From positions 1 through 14,053 of the forward strand of contig JABDJW010000163.1 in NCBI GenBank assembly GCA_013002375.1: a stretch of DNA of 14,053 nt, in the 5' to 3' direction. Both the position numbers and the translations under genes were made by a program. Positions within the stretch are counted from its first letter, which is position 1. The number at the start of each line of letters is the position of its first letter. Shown piece after piece: positions 6,121 to 13,174 of this stretch. The notes under the pieces are model-generated. The model did not search any database. It was given only the letters and a program-made list of their open reading frames with translations, and was not told the DNA's origin. The DNA is from Acidimicrobiales bacterium. Its GTDB lineage: Bacteria > Actinomycetota > Acidimicrobiia > Acidimicrobiales > SHLQ01.

Positions 6121-8265
6121 ATGAATCAGCACCCGGTACGCCTCGGCGTACTGCTCGCAACGGCGTTCATCGCCAGCAGCTGCAGCATGTTCACCTGGGG
6201 AGCGAACGCGAACTCCCAGCTCGGCACCAGCGACACGACCAGCATCGACACGCCGCAACCATTGAGTTCGGACGCCACCTGGAACCAGGTCGACGCGAGC
6301 ATCGATTGGGCCTGCGGCGTCCGCGCCACCGATCGACTCTGGTGTTGGGGCGACAACGAGTTCGGCCAGCTCGGCACGGGCACAACGACCGATTCGACGA
6401 CACCACAGCGGGTCGACGAGCAGAACTGGACGCTGGTCACGACCGGCGTCGATCATGCCTGCGCGCTTCAGCCGACGCTGTCGCTGTGGTGCTGGGGGCG
6501 CAACACCCACGGTCAGCTGGGCGACGCCACCAACGACGACACCGCGTTCCCCCTACAGATCGACACAGGTTTCACCACCGTCGTCGCCGGCCACAACCAC
6601 ACCTGTGGTATCCAGACCGACGGCACCGCGTCGTGCTGGGGTCGGAACCAAGCGGGCCAGCTGGGCGACGGCACCACCACCGACTCCAATCTCGCCGGCG
6701 CCGTCGGCGCCGCGACCAACTGGGCCAGCCTCGCGGCCGGCGCCAATCACACGTGCGGCACCCACACCGACGGCACCGCCTGGTGCTGGGGCGCCAACGG
6801 ATCGGGCCAGCTCGGCGACGGCAGCACCACGTCGTCGAGCGTGCCGATGCAGGTCGGCACCGACACGGACTGGGTCAGCCTCTCCGCCGGCACCAGCCAC
6901 ACGTGCGGCACCCACACCGACGGCACCGCCTGGTGCTGGGGCGCCAACGGATCGGGCCAGCTCGGGGACGGCACCACCACACCCCGCACCGTTCCGACGC
7001 AGGTCGCGGCCGACAACTGGGCCGCCGTTTCGGCGGGCGACGCTCACTCCTGCGGCACCCGCACCGACGGCCGCGCGTGGTGTTGGGGCGCCAACAACCA
7101 CGGTCAGCTCGGCGTGGCCAGCACGACGCCGAGCTCCGTCCCGGTTCCCGTCATCAACATCCAAGGGCTGGCGGCGACGGAGGCACTCGAATCGAGCTCG
7201 TGCGCGATCACGACCTACGGCACGCTCCTGTGCTGGGGGCGCAACAACGGCGGGCAACTCGGCGACGGCACCTCCTTCAGCCGCACCGGTCCGGTCCGGC
7301 TCGATACCGGCTCGCTCTGGGGTGATGTCAGTGCCGGCGTCACCCATGGCTGTGGCATCAACGACGCCGACGAGATCGTGCAGTGCTGGGGCAGCAACAG
7401 CCACGGTCAGCTCGGTTTCGGCGACACGACCGACCGGACGAGCCCGGGCCGCATGCCCAACCCCGCCGGTGTAGCCGGTTGGGCCGAGGTCGACGCGGGC
7501 GGCACCCACACCTGCGGCGTCACCCTGGCCGGCTCGCTGTGGTGCTGGGGAAACAACGGCAATGGCCAGCTCGGCGACGGCTCGCTGGTCGACGCGCTCA
7601 CCCCCACCCAGGTCGGCGCCGGCACGGACTGGGCATCGGTGCGGGCCGGCATCGACAGCACCTGCGCGGTGAAGACGACCGGCTCGCTGTGGTGCTGGGG
7701 AGCCAACGCCTTCGGTCAGGTCGGTGACGGCAGCTTCACCGACCGGACCATGCCGGTCGCCGTCGGGCTCACCGTTGCTGCGGTCGACGTCGAGGATTTT
7801 CACGCGTGCGCCACCGCGCTCGACGGCACCCTGTGGTGCTGGGGCGCCAACTTCTTCGAGCAGCTGGCGACCGGCGGGGGGAGCCGGAACGTCCCAACCC
7901 AGGTCGGCACGGACTCCGACTGGGCGACACCGACGACCACCTTCGGCGCGTCCTGCGCCACTCGCACCGACGCCACCCTCTGGTGCTGGGGCGAGGCCCT
8001 GCCCACCGGCACCGGCCTCAGCGGAACGGTGCCGGTCACCCAGGTCGGCACCGACTCCGACTGGGACAACATCGACGGTGGCGACCAACACGTCTGCGCC
8101 ATCCGCGTCGGCGGCACCCTCTGGTGTTGGGGGGCGAACGATGCCGGTCAGCTCGGGCAGGGCAACACGACCGATCAACCCACCCCGGTACAGGTGGGCA
8201 CCGGCGCCGGCTGGGATGACATCAGCGCCAGCGGCGACCACACCCTCGGGCTGGCCACCGGCTGA
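6121..8265 (+). CDS. RCC1-repeat beta-propeller lipoprotein with 14 repeats
   Basis: The 714-residue product begins MNQHPVRLGVLLATAFIASS and then Cys21, a lipoprotein signal with lipobox. The rest is a tandem array of about 50-residue RCC1 repeats. I count 14 copies of the core WCWGxNxxGQLGDG or variants, starting with FTWGANANSQLG and ending with WCWGANDAGQLG. This number suits two seven-bladed propellers. Most repeats also carry a second Cys in a segment such as HTCGTHTDGTAWCWG, so each blade could hold an internal disulfide, consistent with a place outside the membrane. The copies around residues 600-630 are the most divergent. RCC1 propellers bind proteins or other ligands; bacterial secreted ones are mostly uncharacterised, and nothing here gives the partner. 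Two neighbouring repeats share a 68-base identical stretch, a sign of recent duplication or gene conversion. The ATG is preceded by AGGTGG. Confidence 0.93.
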   Translation: MNQHPVRLGVLLATAFIASSCSMFTWGANANSQLGTSDTTSIDTPQPLSSDATWNQVDASIDWACGVRATDRLWCWGDNEFGQLGTGTTTDSTTPQRVDEQNWTLVTTGVDHACALQPTLSLWCWGRNTHGQLGDATNDDTAFPLQIDTGFTTVVAGHNHTCGIQTDGTASCWGRNQAGQLGDGTTTDSNLAGAVGAATNWASLAAGANHTCGTHTDGTAWCWGANGSGQLGDGSTTSSSVPMQVGTDTDWVSLSAGTSHTCGTHTDGTAWCWGANGSGQLGDGTTTPRTVPTQVAADNWAAVSAGDAHSCGTRTDGRAWCWGANNHGQLGVASTTPSSVPVPVINIQGLAATEALESSSCAITTYGTLLCWGRNNGGQLGDGTSFSRTGPVRLDTGSLWGDVSAGVTHGCGINDADEIVQCWGSNSHGQLGFGDTTDRTSPGRMPNPAGVAGWAEVDAGGTHTCGVTLAGSLWCWGNNGNGQLGDGSLVDALTPTQVGAGTDWASVRAGIDSTCAVKTTGSLWCWGANAFGQVGDGSFTDRTMPVAVGLTVAAVDVEDFHACATALDGTLWCWGANFFEQLATGGGSRNVPTQVGTDSDWATPTTTFGASCATRTDATLWCWGEALPTGTGLSGTVPVTQVGTDSDWDNIDGGDQHVCAIRVGGTLWCWGANDAGQLGQGNTTDQPTPVQVGTGAGWDDISASGDHTLGLATG
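6748..6815 (+). repeat. 68-base exact direct repeat, copy 1 (within RCC1 gene)
   Basis: This stretch is identical to 6898-6965, exactly 150 bases (50 codons, one blade) further on. It encodes HTCGTHTDGTAWCWGANGSG and the start of GQLG. The other repeats of the gene differ in many bases, so this pair is recent or has been homogenised. Confidence 0.95.
6898..6965 (+). repeat. 68-base exact direct repeat, copy 2 (within RCC1 gene)
   Basis: Second copy of the stretch at 6748-6815. Identity stops at a C/G difference at 6816/6966 and at a T/C difference at 6747/6897, so the identical part covers the centre of one RCC1 repeat. Confidence 0.95.
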
Positions 8266-8273
8266 ACACCGAC

Positions 8274-8284
8274 CGACCATACGG
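8274..8284 (+). promoter_or_regulatory. Operator-like word CGACCATACGG, copy 1, upstream of the acyl-CoA dehydrogenase gene
   Basis: One of three exact copies in the window, all between genes. It ends 49 bases before the ATG at 8334. It also lies in the loop region of a weak hairpin, CCGACCGA (8269-8276) with TCGGTTGG (8286-8293), which could instead be an end signal for the RCC1 gene. Confidence 0.55.
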
Positions 8285-8305
8285 CTCGGTTGGCAACGTG
8301 GTGTC

Positions 8306-8333
8306 AGGGAAAGGGCGGTGCTAGGGAAAGGGC
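8306..8333 (+). promoter_or_regulatory. Duplicated ribosome-binding-like sequence before the acyl-CoA dehydrogenase
   Basis: AGGGAAAGGGC occurs at 8306-8316 and again at 8323-8333, 17 bases apart. The second copy directly abuts the ATG at 8334. Both are purine-rich and resemble a Shine-Dalgarno site, and they support this start. Confidence 0.6.
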
Positions 8334-9494
8334 ATGGATTTCACGCCCAACGCGGACCACGAGGCCATCGTCGCAGCCGTCGACAGCGTTTGCGCCCAAT
8401 TCGACGATGCGTACTGGTCGAACTGCGACGAAGCACATGAGTTCCCGTGGGAGTTCTACCGCCAGATGGCCGGCGGCGGCTGGGTCGGCATCGCGATCCC
8501 GGAGCAGTACGGCGGCGGCGGCCAGGGCATCACCGAAGCGGCGTTGGTGCTGAACCGGGTCGCGGCGTCCGGTGCGGCCATGAACGGCTCCACCGCGCTA
8601 CACCTCACCATGTTCGGGCTCAACCCGGTCGTGAAGTTCGGCAACGTCCGGCTCAAGGACACGTTCCTTCCCCGAGCCGCGGCCGGTGAACTGCACGTTG
8701 CGTTCGGGGTGACCGAACCCGATGCCGGCACCGACACCAGCCGCATCGTCACCCGGGCGACCGAGGACGGCGCGGGAGGCTGGACCGTGCGGGGCCGCAA
8801 GATCTGGTCGTCGAAGGCCCTGGAATCCGAAGTGTGCCTGCTGCTGGTGCGAACCGACGGCGAGCCCGGCGACTTCGCCGGGCTGACCCTCTTCCTGGTC
8901 GACCTCGATCCCGCGTACTGCGACATCGTGCCCATCCCCAAGGTCGGCCGCAACGCGGTCGCATCATGCGAGGTGGCCTACGACGACCTTCCGGTCGAGG
9001 ACTGGCGCATGGTCGGCGAGCGGGGTCGAGGCTTCTACCACATCCTCCACGGCCTCAACCCCGAACGCATCCTCCTGGCCTCGATGGCGTGCGGCATCGG
9101 CGAGGTAGCACTGAAGCGCGCCGTCGCCTATGCGGGTGAGCGAGAAGTGTTCGGCCGACCCATCGGGGCGAACCAGGCGATCAGCCACCCGCTGGCCAAG
9201 GCCCACATGGAACTCAACGCTGCATTCACCATGATGTTGCACGCGGCCTGGCGCTACGACAACGATCTGGAGTGTGCGGAGTTGGCCAACACCGCGAAGT
9301 ACCTCGCCGCCGAGGCCAGCTATTTCGCCGCCGACCAGGCCATGCAGACCCACGGGGGTCTGGGCTACGCGACCGAGTACCACGTCGAGCGGTATTGGCG
9401 CGAAGCCCGAATCCAGCGCATCGCGCCGGTGAGCCAGGAGATGACGCTGAACTACATCGCCCAGAACATCATGGGCCTACCCCGCAGCTACTGA
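8334..9494 (+). CDS. Acyl-CoA dehydrogenase
   Basis: The 386-residue product is a full-length acyl-CoA dehydrogenase (COG1960), which removes two hydrogens from the alpha and beta carbons of an acyl-CoA with FAD and passes electrons to electron-transfer flavoprotein. VAFGVTEPDAGTD (122-134) is the flavin and substrate binding signature of the middle domain, and GRKIWSSKA (154-162) follows it. QTHGGLGYATEYHVERYWRE (338-357) is the C-terminal signature. The catalytic-base position of the medium-chain enzymes (Glu in YEGT) reads APVS here. Glu244 in LNPERILLA matches instead the base position used by isovaleryl-CoA and long-chain enzymes, so activity is likely retained. The 68-base gap upstream carries an operator-like word also found before the small gene and the LuxR-type regulator. 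The 3' end converges on the small minus-strand gene, with 10 bases between stops. Confidence 0.97.
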   Translation: MDFTPNADHEAIVAAVDSVCAQFDDAYWSNCDEAHEFPWEFYRQMAGGGWVGIAIPEQYGGGGQGITEAALVLNRVAASGAAMNGSTALHLTMFGLNPVVKFGNVRLKDTFLPRAAAGELHVAFGVTEPDAGTDTSRIVTRATEDGAGGWTVRGRKIWSSKALESEVCLLLVRTDGEPGDFAGLTLFLVDLDPAYCDIVPIPKVGRNAVASCEVAYDDLPVEDWRMVGERGRGFYHILHGLNPERILLASMACGIGEVALKRAVAYAGEREVFGRPIGANQAISHPLAKAHMELNAAFTMMLHAAWRYDNDLECAELANTAKYLAAEASYFAADQAMQTHGGLGYATEYHVERYWREARIQRIAPVSQEMTLNYIAQNIMGLPRSY

Positions 9495-9504
9495 GCGACC
9501 GGAT

Positions 9505-9687
9505 TCAGTTCAGGCGACGCCAGAGCCGCCGATTGACCGAACCCGGCTGGAAGAGATCGTTCCCGGCATGCATCTTGTCGATGAACATCGTTTCGGTCTC
9601 GAGCTTGTCGACCAGCGACACGACCAACTCCACCGCCCTACCCATGTGTTCCGGCGCCGAGTGCATGATTCGGTTGCTCAAATACAT
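9505..9687 (-). CDS. Small hypothetical protein, 60 residues, with ideal ribosome binding site
   Basis: The ATG at 9687 is preceded by AAGGAG at 9700-9695 with a 7-base spacer, the best ribosome binding site in the window. The frame continues upstream to 9735, but that start has no such site. The protein begins MYLSNRIMHSAPEHMGRAV, continues as a probable helix (VELVVSLVDKLETETMFIDK) and ends NRRLWRRLN with a basic tail. I do not recognise a family. A strand, a helix and a second strand can be imagined, as in the first half of a ferredoxin-like (NIPSNAP/ABM-type) domain, so it may be a genuine miniprotein or an early-truncated relative; this is speculation. It lies 88 bases downstream of the LuxR-type regulator on the same strand. 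A copy of the shared operator-like word lies 48 bases before its start, suggesting its own regulated promoter. Confidence 0.65.
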   Translation of the reverse strand: MYLSNRIMHSAPEHMGRAVELVVSLVDKLETETMFIDKMHAGNDLFQPGSVNRRLWRRLN

Positions 9688-9694
9688 CGATTCG

Positions 9695-9700
9695 CTCCTT
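9695..9700 (-). promoter_or_regulatory. Ribosome binding site AAGGAG of the 60-residue protein gene
   Basis: AAGGAG on the minus strand with 7 bases to the ATG at 9687. It decides the start of this small gene and is the main evidence that the frame is translated. Confidence 0.75.
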
Positions 9701-9735
9701 GTCGCTACGTATCCGCCGACCTCGGGGCTGAGCAT

Positions 9736-9746
9736 CGACCATACGG
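9736..9746 (-). promoter_or_regulatory. Operator-like word CGACCATACGG, copy 2, upstream of the small gene
   Basis: Exact copy (plus-strand reading CGACCATACGG) in the 88-base gap between the LuxR-type regulator gene and the small gene. It lies 48 bases before the ATG at 9687, almost the same distance as the copy before the acyl-CoA dehydrogenase, but in the opposite orientation relative to its gene. Here it extends to the partial dyad ACCATACGGT. Confidence 0.55.
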
Positions 9747-9775
9747 TAGATCTGACACGCGCACCGAAGTTCTCG

Positions 9776-12574
9776 TTAGTTGTCTCTGAAATACTGCGTC
9801 GCGGCCACCGTGAGCTTCACCCGACCATCGATGGCGAGCTTTCGGTAGATCCGACCGAGATGGGATTCGACGGTCCGCCGTGAGCCACCGCGCTGCTGCG
9901 CGATCTGCGCGTTGGTGAGCCCGGCCGCCAAGGCTCGTGCGATCTCCAGTTCGGTCGGCGTGAGCGATGCCCATCCATCGACAGCTCGTGCAGCGGTGAC
10001 CGGCCCATTGGCCAGTTGGTCGGCTACTGCCGCCGACCGCCGGGCACCACAGTGCTCGAACAAGCGCCGGGCCTCATCGAGCAGGCGAGACCGCTCGGCG
10101 GGCGGGCACGGGAATCGCCGCGCCGTTTCCAACAAGAGCGCGGCCAGATCGAGCGGGCGTTCGGCCGCCCGGATCACCTCGATGGCCCGGCCCGCCTGGC
10201 CGAGATCCCCATCCCGCAGCGCCGCCAGCCAGCCGGCCAGACCTCGGGTCGAAGCCAGACCGCTGGCATCGGCGGCCTCCCGCATTGCGTCGACGACGAC
10301 GTCGAGCCGCTCCCGGTCGCCGACTTCGTGCGCCCAGCTGCCGAAGTCGAGCGCCGACCCCGGCAAGCAGAGCAACGTCTTGGCCGCGACGAACAAGTCC
10401 CACGCAAAGGCCAATTCCTCCAGGCCATCGCGAGGCTCGCCCTCCATGGTCGCCACCCGGGCCCGCGCGAGCGCGAGCAGGTCCGAGCCGAGGCGGCTCT
10501 TGCCGCTGGTGAACGATTCGGTGGCCTGATCGACCCAACGACGGGCCACAGCAACCTCGTCGTATTCGAGCTCGATCAAGGCGAGGACCGACAGCGCCAG
10601 CACCTCGGCCTGACGCGATCCGGTGTGCTCGGCCAACTCGATCGCGACCTCGGCCTCGGCCCGAGCCGCGTCCAGATCGCCCCGGCGGTAGTCCACGACG
10701 GTCGCGAGGGCACCGTACAAGGGCAGCGACCACGTCCCGCCGCTCTCGGCGGCCATCTGCCGACCTTGGACGACCATTGCGTCGGCGAGGTCGAGCCGGT
10801 CGACGTCGATGCAGGTGAGGCCGTAGAAAAGGCACGGCAAGTACTGGTGGGCGACCCCGGTCGGATCGGTGTCGGCCACGGCAACCGAGGCGGCACCGAG
10901 TCGCATCCCTTCGTCGTAGGCGTTCCCGAAGGTGCTGATCCGGCCCGTCAGCGACAAGCCGACGCTGTGCGCAATCGGGTCGTCGACCCGTTGGCCGATC
11001 TCGATCGCCTCGGCCGCCAAGCGACCGGCCAGTTCGAAATCGCCGATGCTCAGGCTGGTCGACGCGGCCAGTGCCACGATGGGCGATTCGACCGTTTCGT
11101 CGAGGGCGTCGGCGCGCGCTTGCTCGAGGAGGGCCATGGCCCGAGGCCCATCACCGGTGAGCATGGCCAGTCCGGCCAAGCGGGCCTGCAGTTCCGGGCG
11201 ATCGGTAGCCGGCGTGATTCGCAGCAGCCAGTTGCCGACCTCCTCGGCCTCGTCCAATCGGCCGGCCGACGTCAACGCATCGAGGCGGGCCCGCTCGATG
11301 ACCCGCCGCGCGTCGGCGTCGGGGCCGGCCAGCTCGCGGGCACGATCGAGGAAGGTGAGGGCGGCCTCCGGCACGAACGGCGCGGCCTCCGACGCCGCGC
11401 GCTGCAGCTTCTCGACCGTGTCGGGATCGCCCAATCCGCCGGCCAGGACCAGATGGGTTCCGACGAGCGCGGGGCTGGCTCCGTGTTGCGCCAGGATGGT
11501 GGCCACCTGCTGATGGGTCGCCGCCCGGACCGACGACAGCATCGACTCGTACACCGCGACCCGAATGAGGTCGTGGCGAAACCACAGCTCGTCGCGCCGT
11601 TCCTCCAGCAACCCCTGCTCGATTCCCGCGGCGAGTGGCGCCTGGAGGGCGAGGGGTGAGCGATCGAGGGTTCGCCCCAGCGTCACGACGTCGACGTGCA
11701 GGCCCAGCACCGACGCCGCTCTGAGGACCGTTGCGGTGTCGGGCTCCATCAACCCGATTCGGCGCTCGACGGCTCCTTGGAGAACGGGCGGCACACGGGT
11801 GCCTTCTCCTGCCGTAGCTCCCTCACCCCGCTCCGCCAGCGCATCGGCATCGATGAGCAGCCCGCCGACCAACTCTGCGACCAGCAACGGGTTGCCCTGC
11901 CCCTGCTGGGCTCGCTCGAGTGCCGCCGCGTCCGCGTCCTCGCCAACCAGCTCGGCGACCAGCGCAGCCACGTCAGCCCGATCGAACGGTTCGAGGGTCA
12001 ACACCGTGGCGCCGCCGAGCTCGGCGCGATGATCGAAGCCGTCGGGCTGTGGCCGACACGTGGTGAGGAGTAGCAGCGGGAGCGAACGAGTGATGTCGGC
12101 GATCGCCAACAACGCGTCGACCGTGGCCGGATCGGCCCAATGCACGTCCTCGATCACCAACAGGGTGGCCTCGGCAACCCGATCTTCAAGCGTCGACACC
12201 AACGACTCGGCCACCGAGAATCGATCGGCATCGACCGCCGGCACCCTGCCGACAATGCCGGGGTCGAGTTGACGGGTGACGAAGCGCTCAGGTGGGAACA
12301 ACGATTCACCGTTGGGCAGCTTCAGCCGGGCCAACGGCGCGAACGGCGTCGCCGCATCGAACCCGGTCGCCGCTCCGGTGATCACGGCCAGGCGGTGACG
12401 GCGGGCATCGGCGATCAGTTCCGAAGCGAGCGTGGTCTTGCCGAAGCCGGGCCCACCCCGCAGGCAGAGATGCCGCCCAGACCCATCGCGAGCCAGGGCA
12501 TCGACGGCCGCCCGCCCGGCCAGACGCACGCCTTGGCGTCGACCGCCAACTTCGGGACCCGTCGTCGCCACCAC
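9776..12574 (-). CDS. Large ATP-binding LuxR-family (LAL) transcriptional regulator
   Basis: The 932-residue product has the three-part build of LAL regulators. The N-terminal ATPase domain carries Walker A GGPGFGKTT at 40-48 and Walker B LLVIEDVHWAD at 138-148. A long Ala/Leu/Glu-rich helical middle of TPR-like character runs from about residue 350 to 860. The C-terminal LuxR-type helix-turn-helix is at about 868-932: LTPTELEIARALAAGLTNAQ, then the recognition helix in SRRTVESHLGRIYRKL. Such proteins bind an inducer and ATP and activate transcription. The start GTG at 12574 (or the adjacent GTG at 12571) has no ribosome binding site but stands 6 bases after TACCCT (12586-12581), a TANNNT -10 box. 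A leaderless message is therefore likely. The word CGACCATACGG lies 75 bases upstream and recurs before two neighbouring genes, suggesting autoregulation and local targets; that link is inference. Confidence 0.95.
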   Translation of the reverse strand: MVATTGPEVGGRRQGVRLAGRAAVDALARDGSGRHLCLRGGPGFGKTTLASELIADARRHRLAVITGAATGFDAATPFAPLARLKLPNGESLFPPERFVTRQLDPGIVGRVPAVDADRFSVAESLVSTLEDRVAEATLLVIEDVHWADPATVDALLAIADITRSLPLLLLTTCRPQPDGFDHRAELGGATVLTLEPFDRADVAALVAELVGEDADAAALERAQQGQGNPLLVAELVGGLLIDADALAERGEGATAGEGTRVPPVLQGAVERRIGLMEPDTATVLRAASVLGLHVDVVTLGRTLDRSPLALQAPLAAGIEQGLLEERRDELWFRHDLIRVAVYESMLSSVRAATHQQVATILAQHGASPALVGTHLVLAGGLGDPDTVEKLQRAASEAAPFVPEAALTFLDRARELAGPDADARRVIERARLDALTSAGRLDEAEEVGNWLLRITPATDRPELQARLAGLAMLTGDGPRAMALLEQARADALDETVESPIVALAASTSLSIGDFELAGRLAAEAIEIGQRVDDPIAHSVGLSLTGRISTFGNAYDEGMRLGAASVAVADTDPTGVAHQYLPCLFYGLTCIDVDRLDLADAMVVQGRQMAAESGGTWSLPLYGALATVVDYRRGDLDAARAEAEVAIELAEHTGSRQAEVLALSVLALIELEYDEVAVARRWVDQATESFTSGKSRLGSDLLALARARVATMEGEPRDGLEELAFAWDLFVAAKTLLCLPGSALDFGSWAHEVGDRERLDVVVDAMREAADASGLASTRGLAGWLAALRDGDLGQAGRAIEVIRAAERPLDLAALLLETARRFPCPPAERSRLLDEARRLFEHCGARRSAAVADQLANGPVTAARAVDGWASLTPTELEIARALAAGLTNAQIAQQRGGSRRTVESHLGRIYRKLAIDGRVKLTVAATQYFRDN

Positions 12575-12580
12575 CCGAAC

Positions 12581-12586
12581 AGGGTA
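12581..12586 (-). promoter_or_regulatory. Putative -10 box of the LuxR-type regulator (leaderless start)
   Basis: TACCCT on the minus strand fits TANNNT and ends 6 bases before the GTG at 12574, the spacing expected if transcription begins at the start codon. No good -35 box is seen at the usual distance, as is common for activator-dependent promoters. Confidence 0.45.
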
Positions 12587-12649
12587 TGACGCGCCCGTCG
12601 ACGGAGCGAATGTCTACGTACTACTACGGATGCGCAATCGGGCGGCCGT

Positions 12650-12660
12650 CCGTATGGTCG
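12650..12660 (-). promoter_or_regulatory. Operator-like word CGACCATACGG, copy 3, upstream of the LuxR-type regulator
   Basis: Exact copy, reading CGACCATACGG on the minus strand, 75 bases before the GTG at 12574. It is in the same orientation relative to its gene as the copy before the acyl-CoA dehydrogenase. Confidence 0.55.
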
Positions 12661-12681
12661 AAATCAACGCAGCCAGCTGCG

Positions 12682-12715
12682 GAAAATCAAGGTCCGGCGT
12701 TCGTGCCGCCGGACC
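12682..12715 (-). terminator. Intrinsic terminator of the VOC-MmcQ/YjbR gene pair
   Basis: The arms GGTCCGGCG (12691-12699) and CGCCGGACC (12707-12715) form a perfect 9-base-pair, GC-rich stem with a 7-base loop. On the minus strand the stem is followed by TTGATTTTCC, a T-rich tract. It lies about 80 bases after the stop of the MmcQ/YjbR-family gene and before the LuxR-type regulator promoter, so it separates the two units. Confidence 0.75.
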
Positions 12716-12796
12716 CGGATCGATCGGTGGTCACAACTGCGGGCGTGGCCACCGGTCGACCAACTCGCCAAGCAGCAGCCGCTACCGATCAGTCGG

Positions 12797-13165
12797 TCAA
12801 TCGTCGAATTGGCCGAGGAGCTTCGGCGTTGCGATCTGCCGGTAACTGTCCTCGAGGGTGTCCTCGAGGAGTTCCCGATCGACGTCGCCCAGGCGAACGA
12901 GCATGGCGCCGTGACCGTGATAGTGCGGAGTCTCGAACAGAACACCGCCGGCCGCTTCGATGAGCGCCCGCTTTTCTTCGACGTCACACATCACCACCAG
13001 GACCGCGGTGTCCCGGACACCGTCGCGCTGGTGTTCGCGCTCGCTCCACATGCGGGCGAAGCCCTTACCGCCCACCTTGAGCCCCGCGGTTCCGTACCAC
13101 TGATCGGCGGTGACCCCCGGCCAGTCTGCGCAGAGCGCCACCACGTCGTCGTAGGTGAAGGCCAT
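12797..13165 (-). CDS. MmcQ/YjbR-family protein
   Basis: The 122-residue product matches the small MmcQ/YjbR family (PF04237): it opens MAFTYDDVVALCADWPGV, has QWYGTAGLKVGGKGFARMW at about 22-40 and ends with LLEDTLEDSYRQIATPKLLG, as in the family where the C-terminal helix carries the conserved Y/W-R-x-x-x-P/A-K-L pattern. Members have a CyaY-like alpha/beta fold and are annotated as DNA-binding by analogy, without a clear biological role. The length is typical. The ATG at 13165 lies 9 bases after the stop of the VOC-family gene, so the two are co-transcribed and possibly translationally coupled. A terminator follows at 12682-12715. Confidence 0.88.
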   Translation of the reverse strand: MAFTYDDVVALCADWPGVTADQWYGTAGLKVGGKGFARMWSEREHQRDGVRDTAVLVVMCDVEEKRALIEAAGGVLFETPHYHGHGAMLVRLGDVDRELLEDTLEDSYRQIATPKLLGQFDD

Positions 13166-13174
13166 CGCGCCGAC

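Noticed and set aside
6748..6965. Spaced direct repeats as a possible CRISPR array
   Set aside because: The repeats are codon-phased parts of RCC1 blades in an open frame, and the intervening sequences are coding and related.
6553..8280. 575-codon minus-strand open frame opposite the RCC1 gene
   Set aside because: It mirrors the repeats of the RCC1 gene in an antisense frame of GC-rich DNA, has repetitive low-complexity translation and no recognisable domain; the plus-strand protein explains the region.
8269..8293. Hairpin CCGACCGA/TCGGTTGG as a terminator of the RCC1 gene
   Set aside because: The stem has a G-T pair and no T-tract follows. It overlaps one copy of the operator-like word, so I noted it only as an alternative explanation there.
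10016..11659. 547-codon plus-strand open frame opposite the LuxR-type regulator
   Set aside because: Arg/Gln/Gly-rich antisense translation without domains; the regulator on the minus strand has clear Walker and helix-turn-helix motifs throughout.
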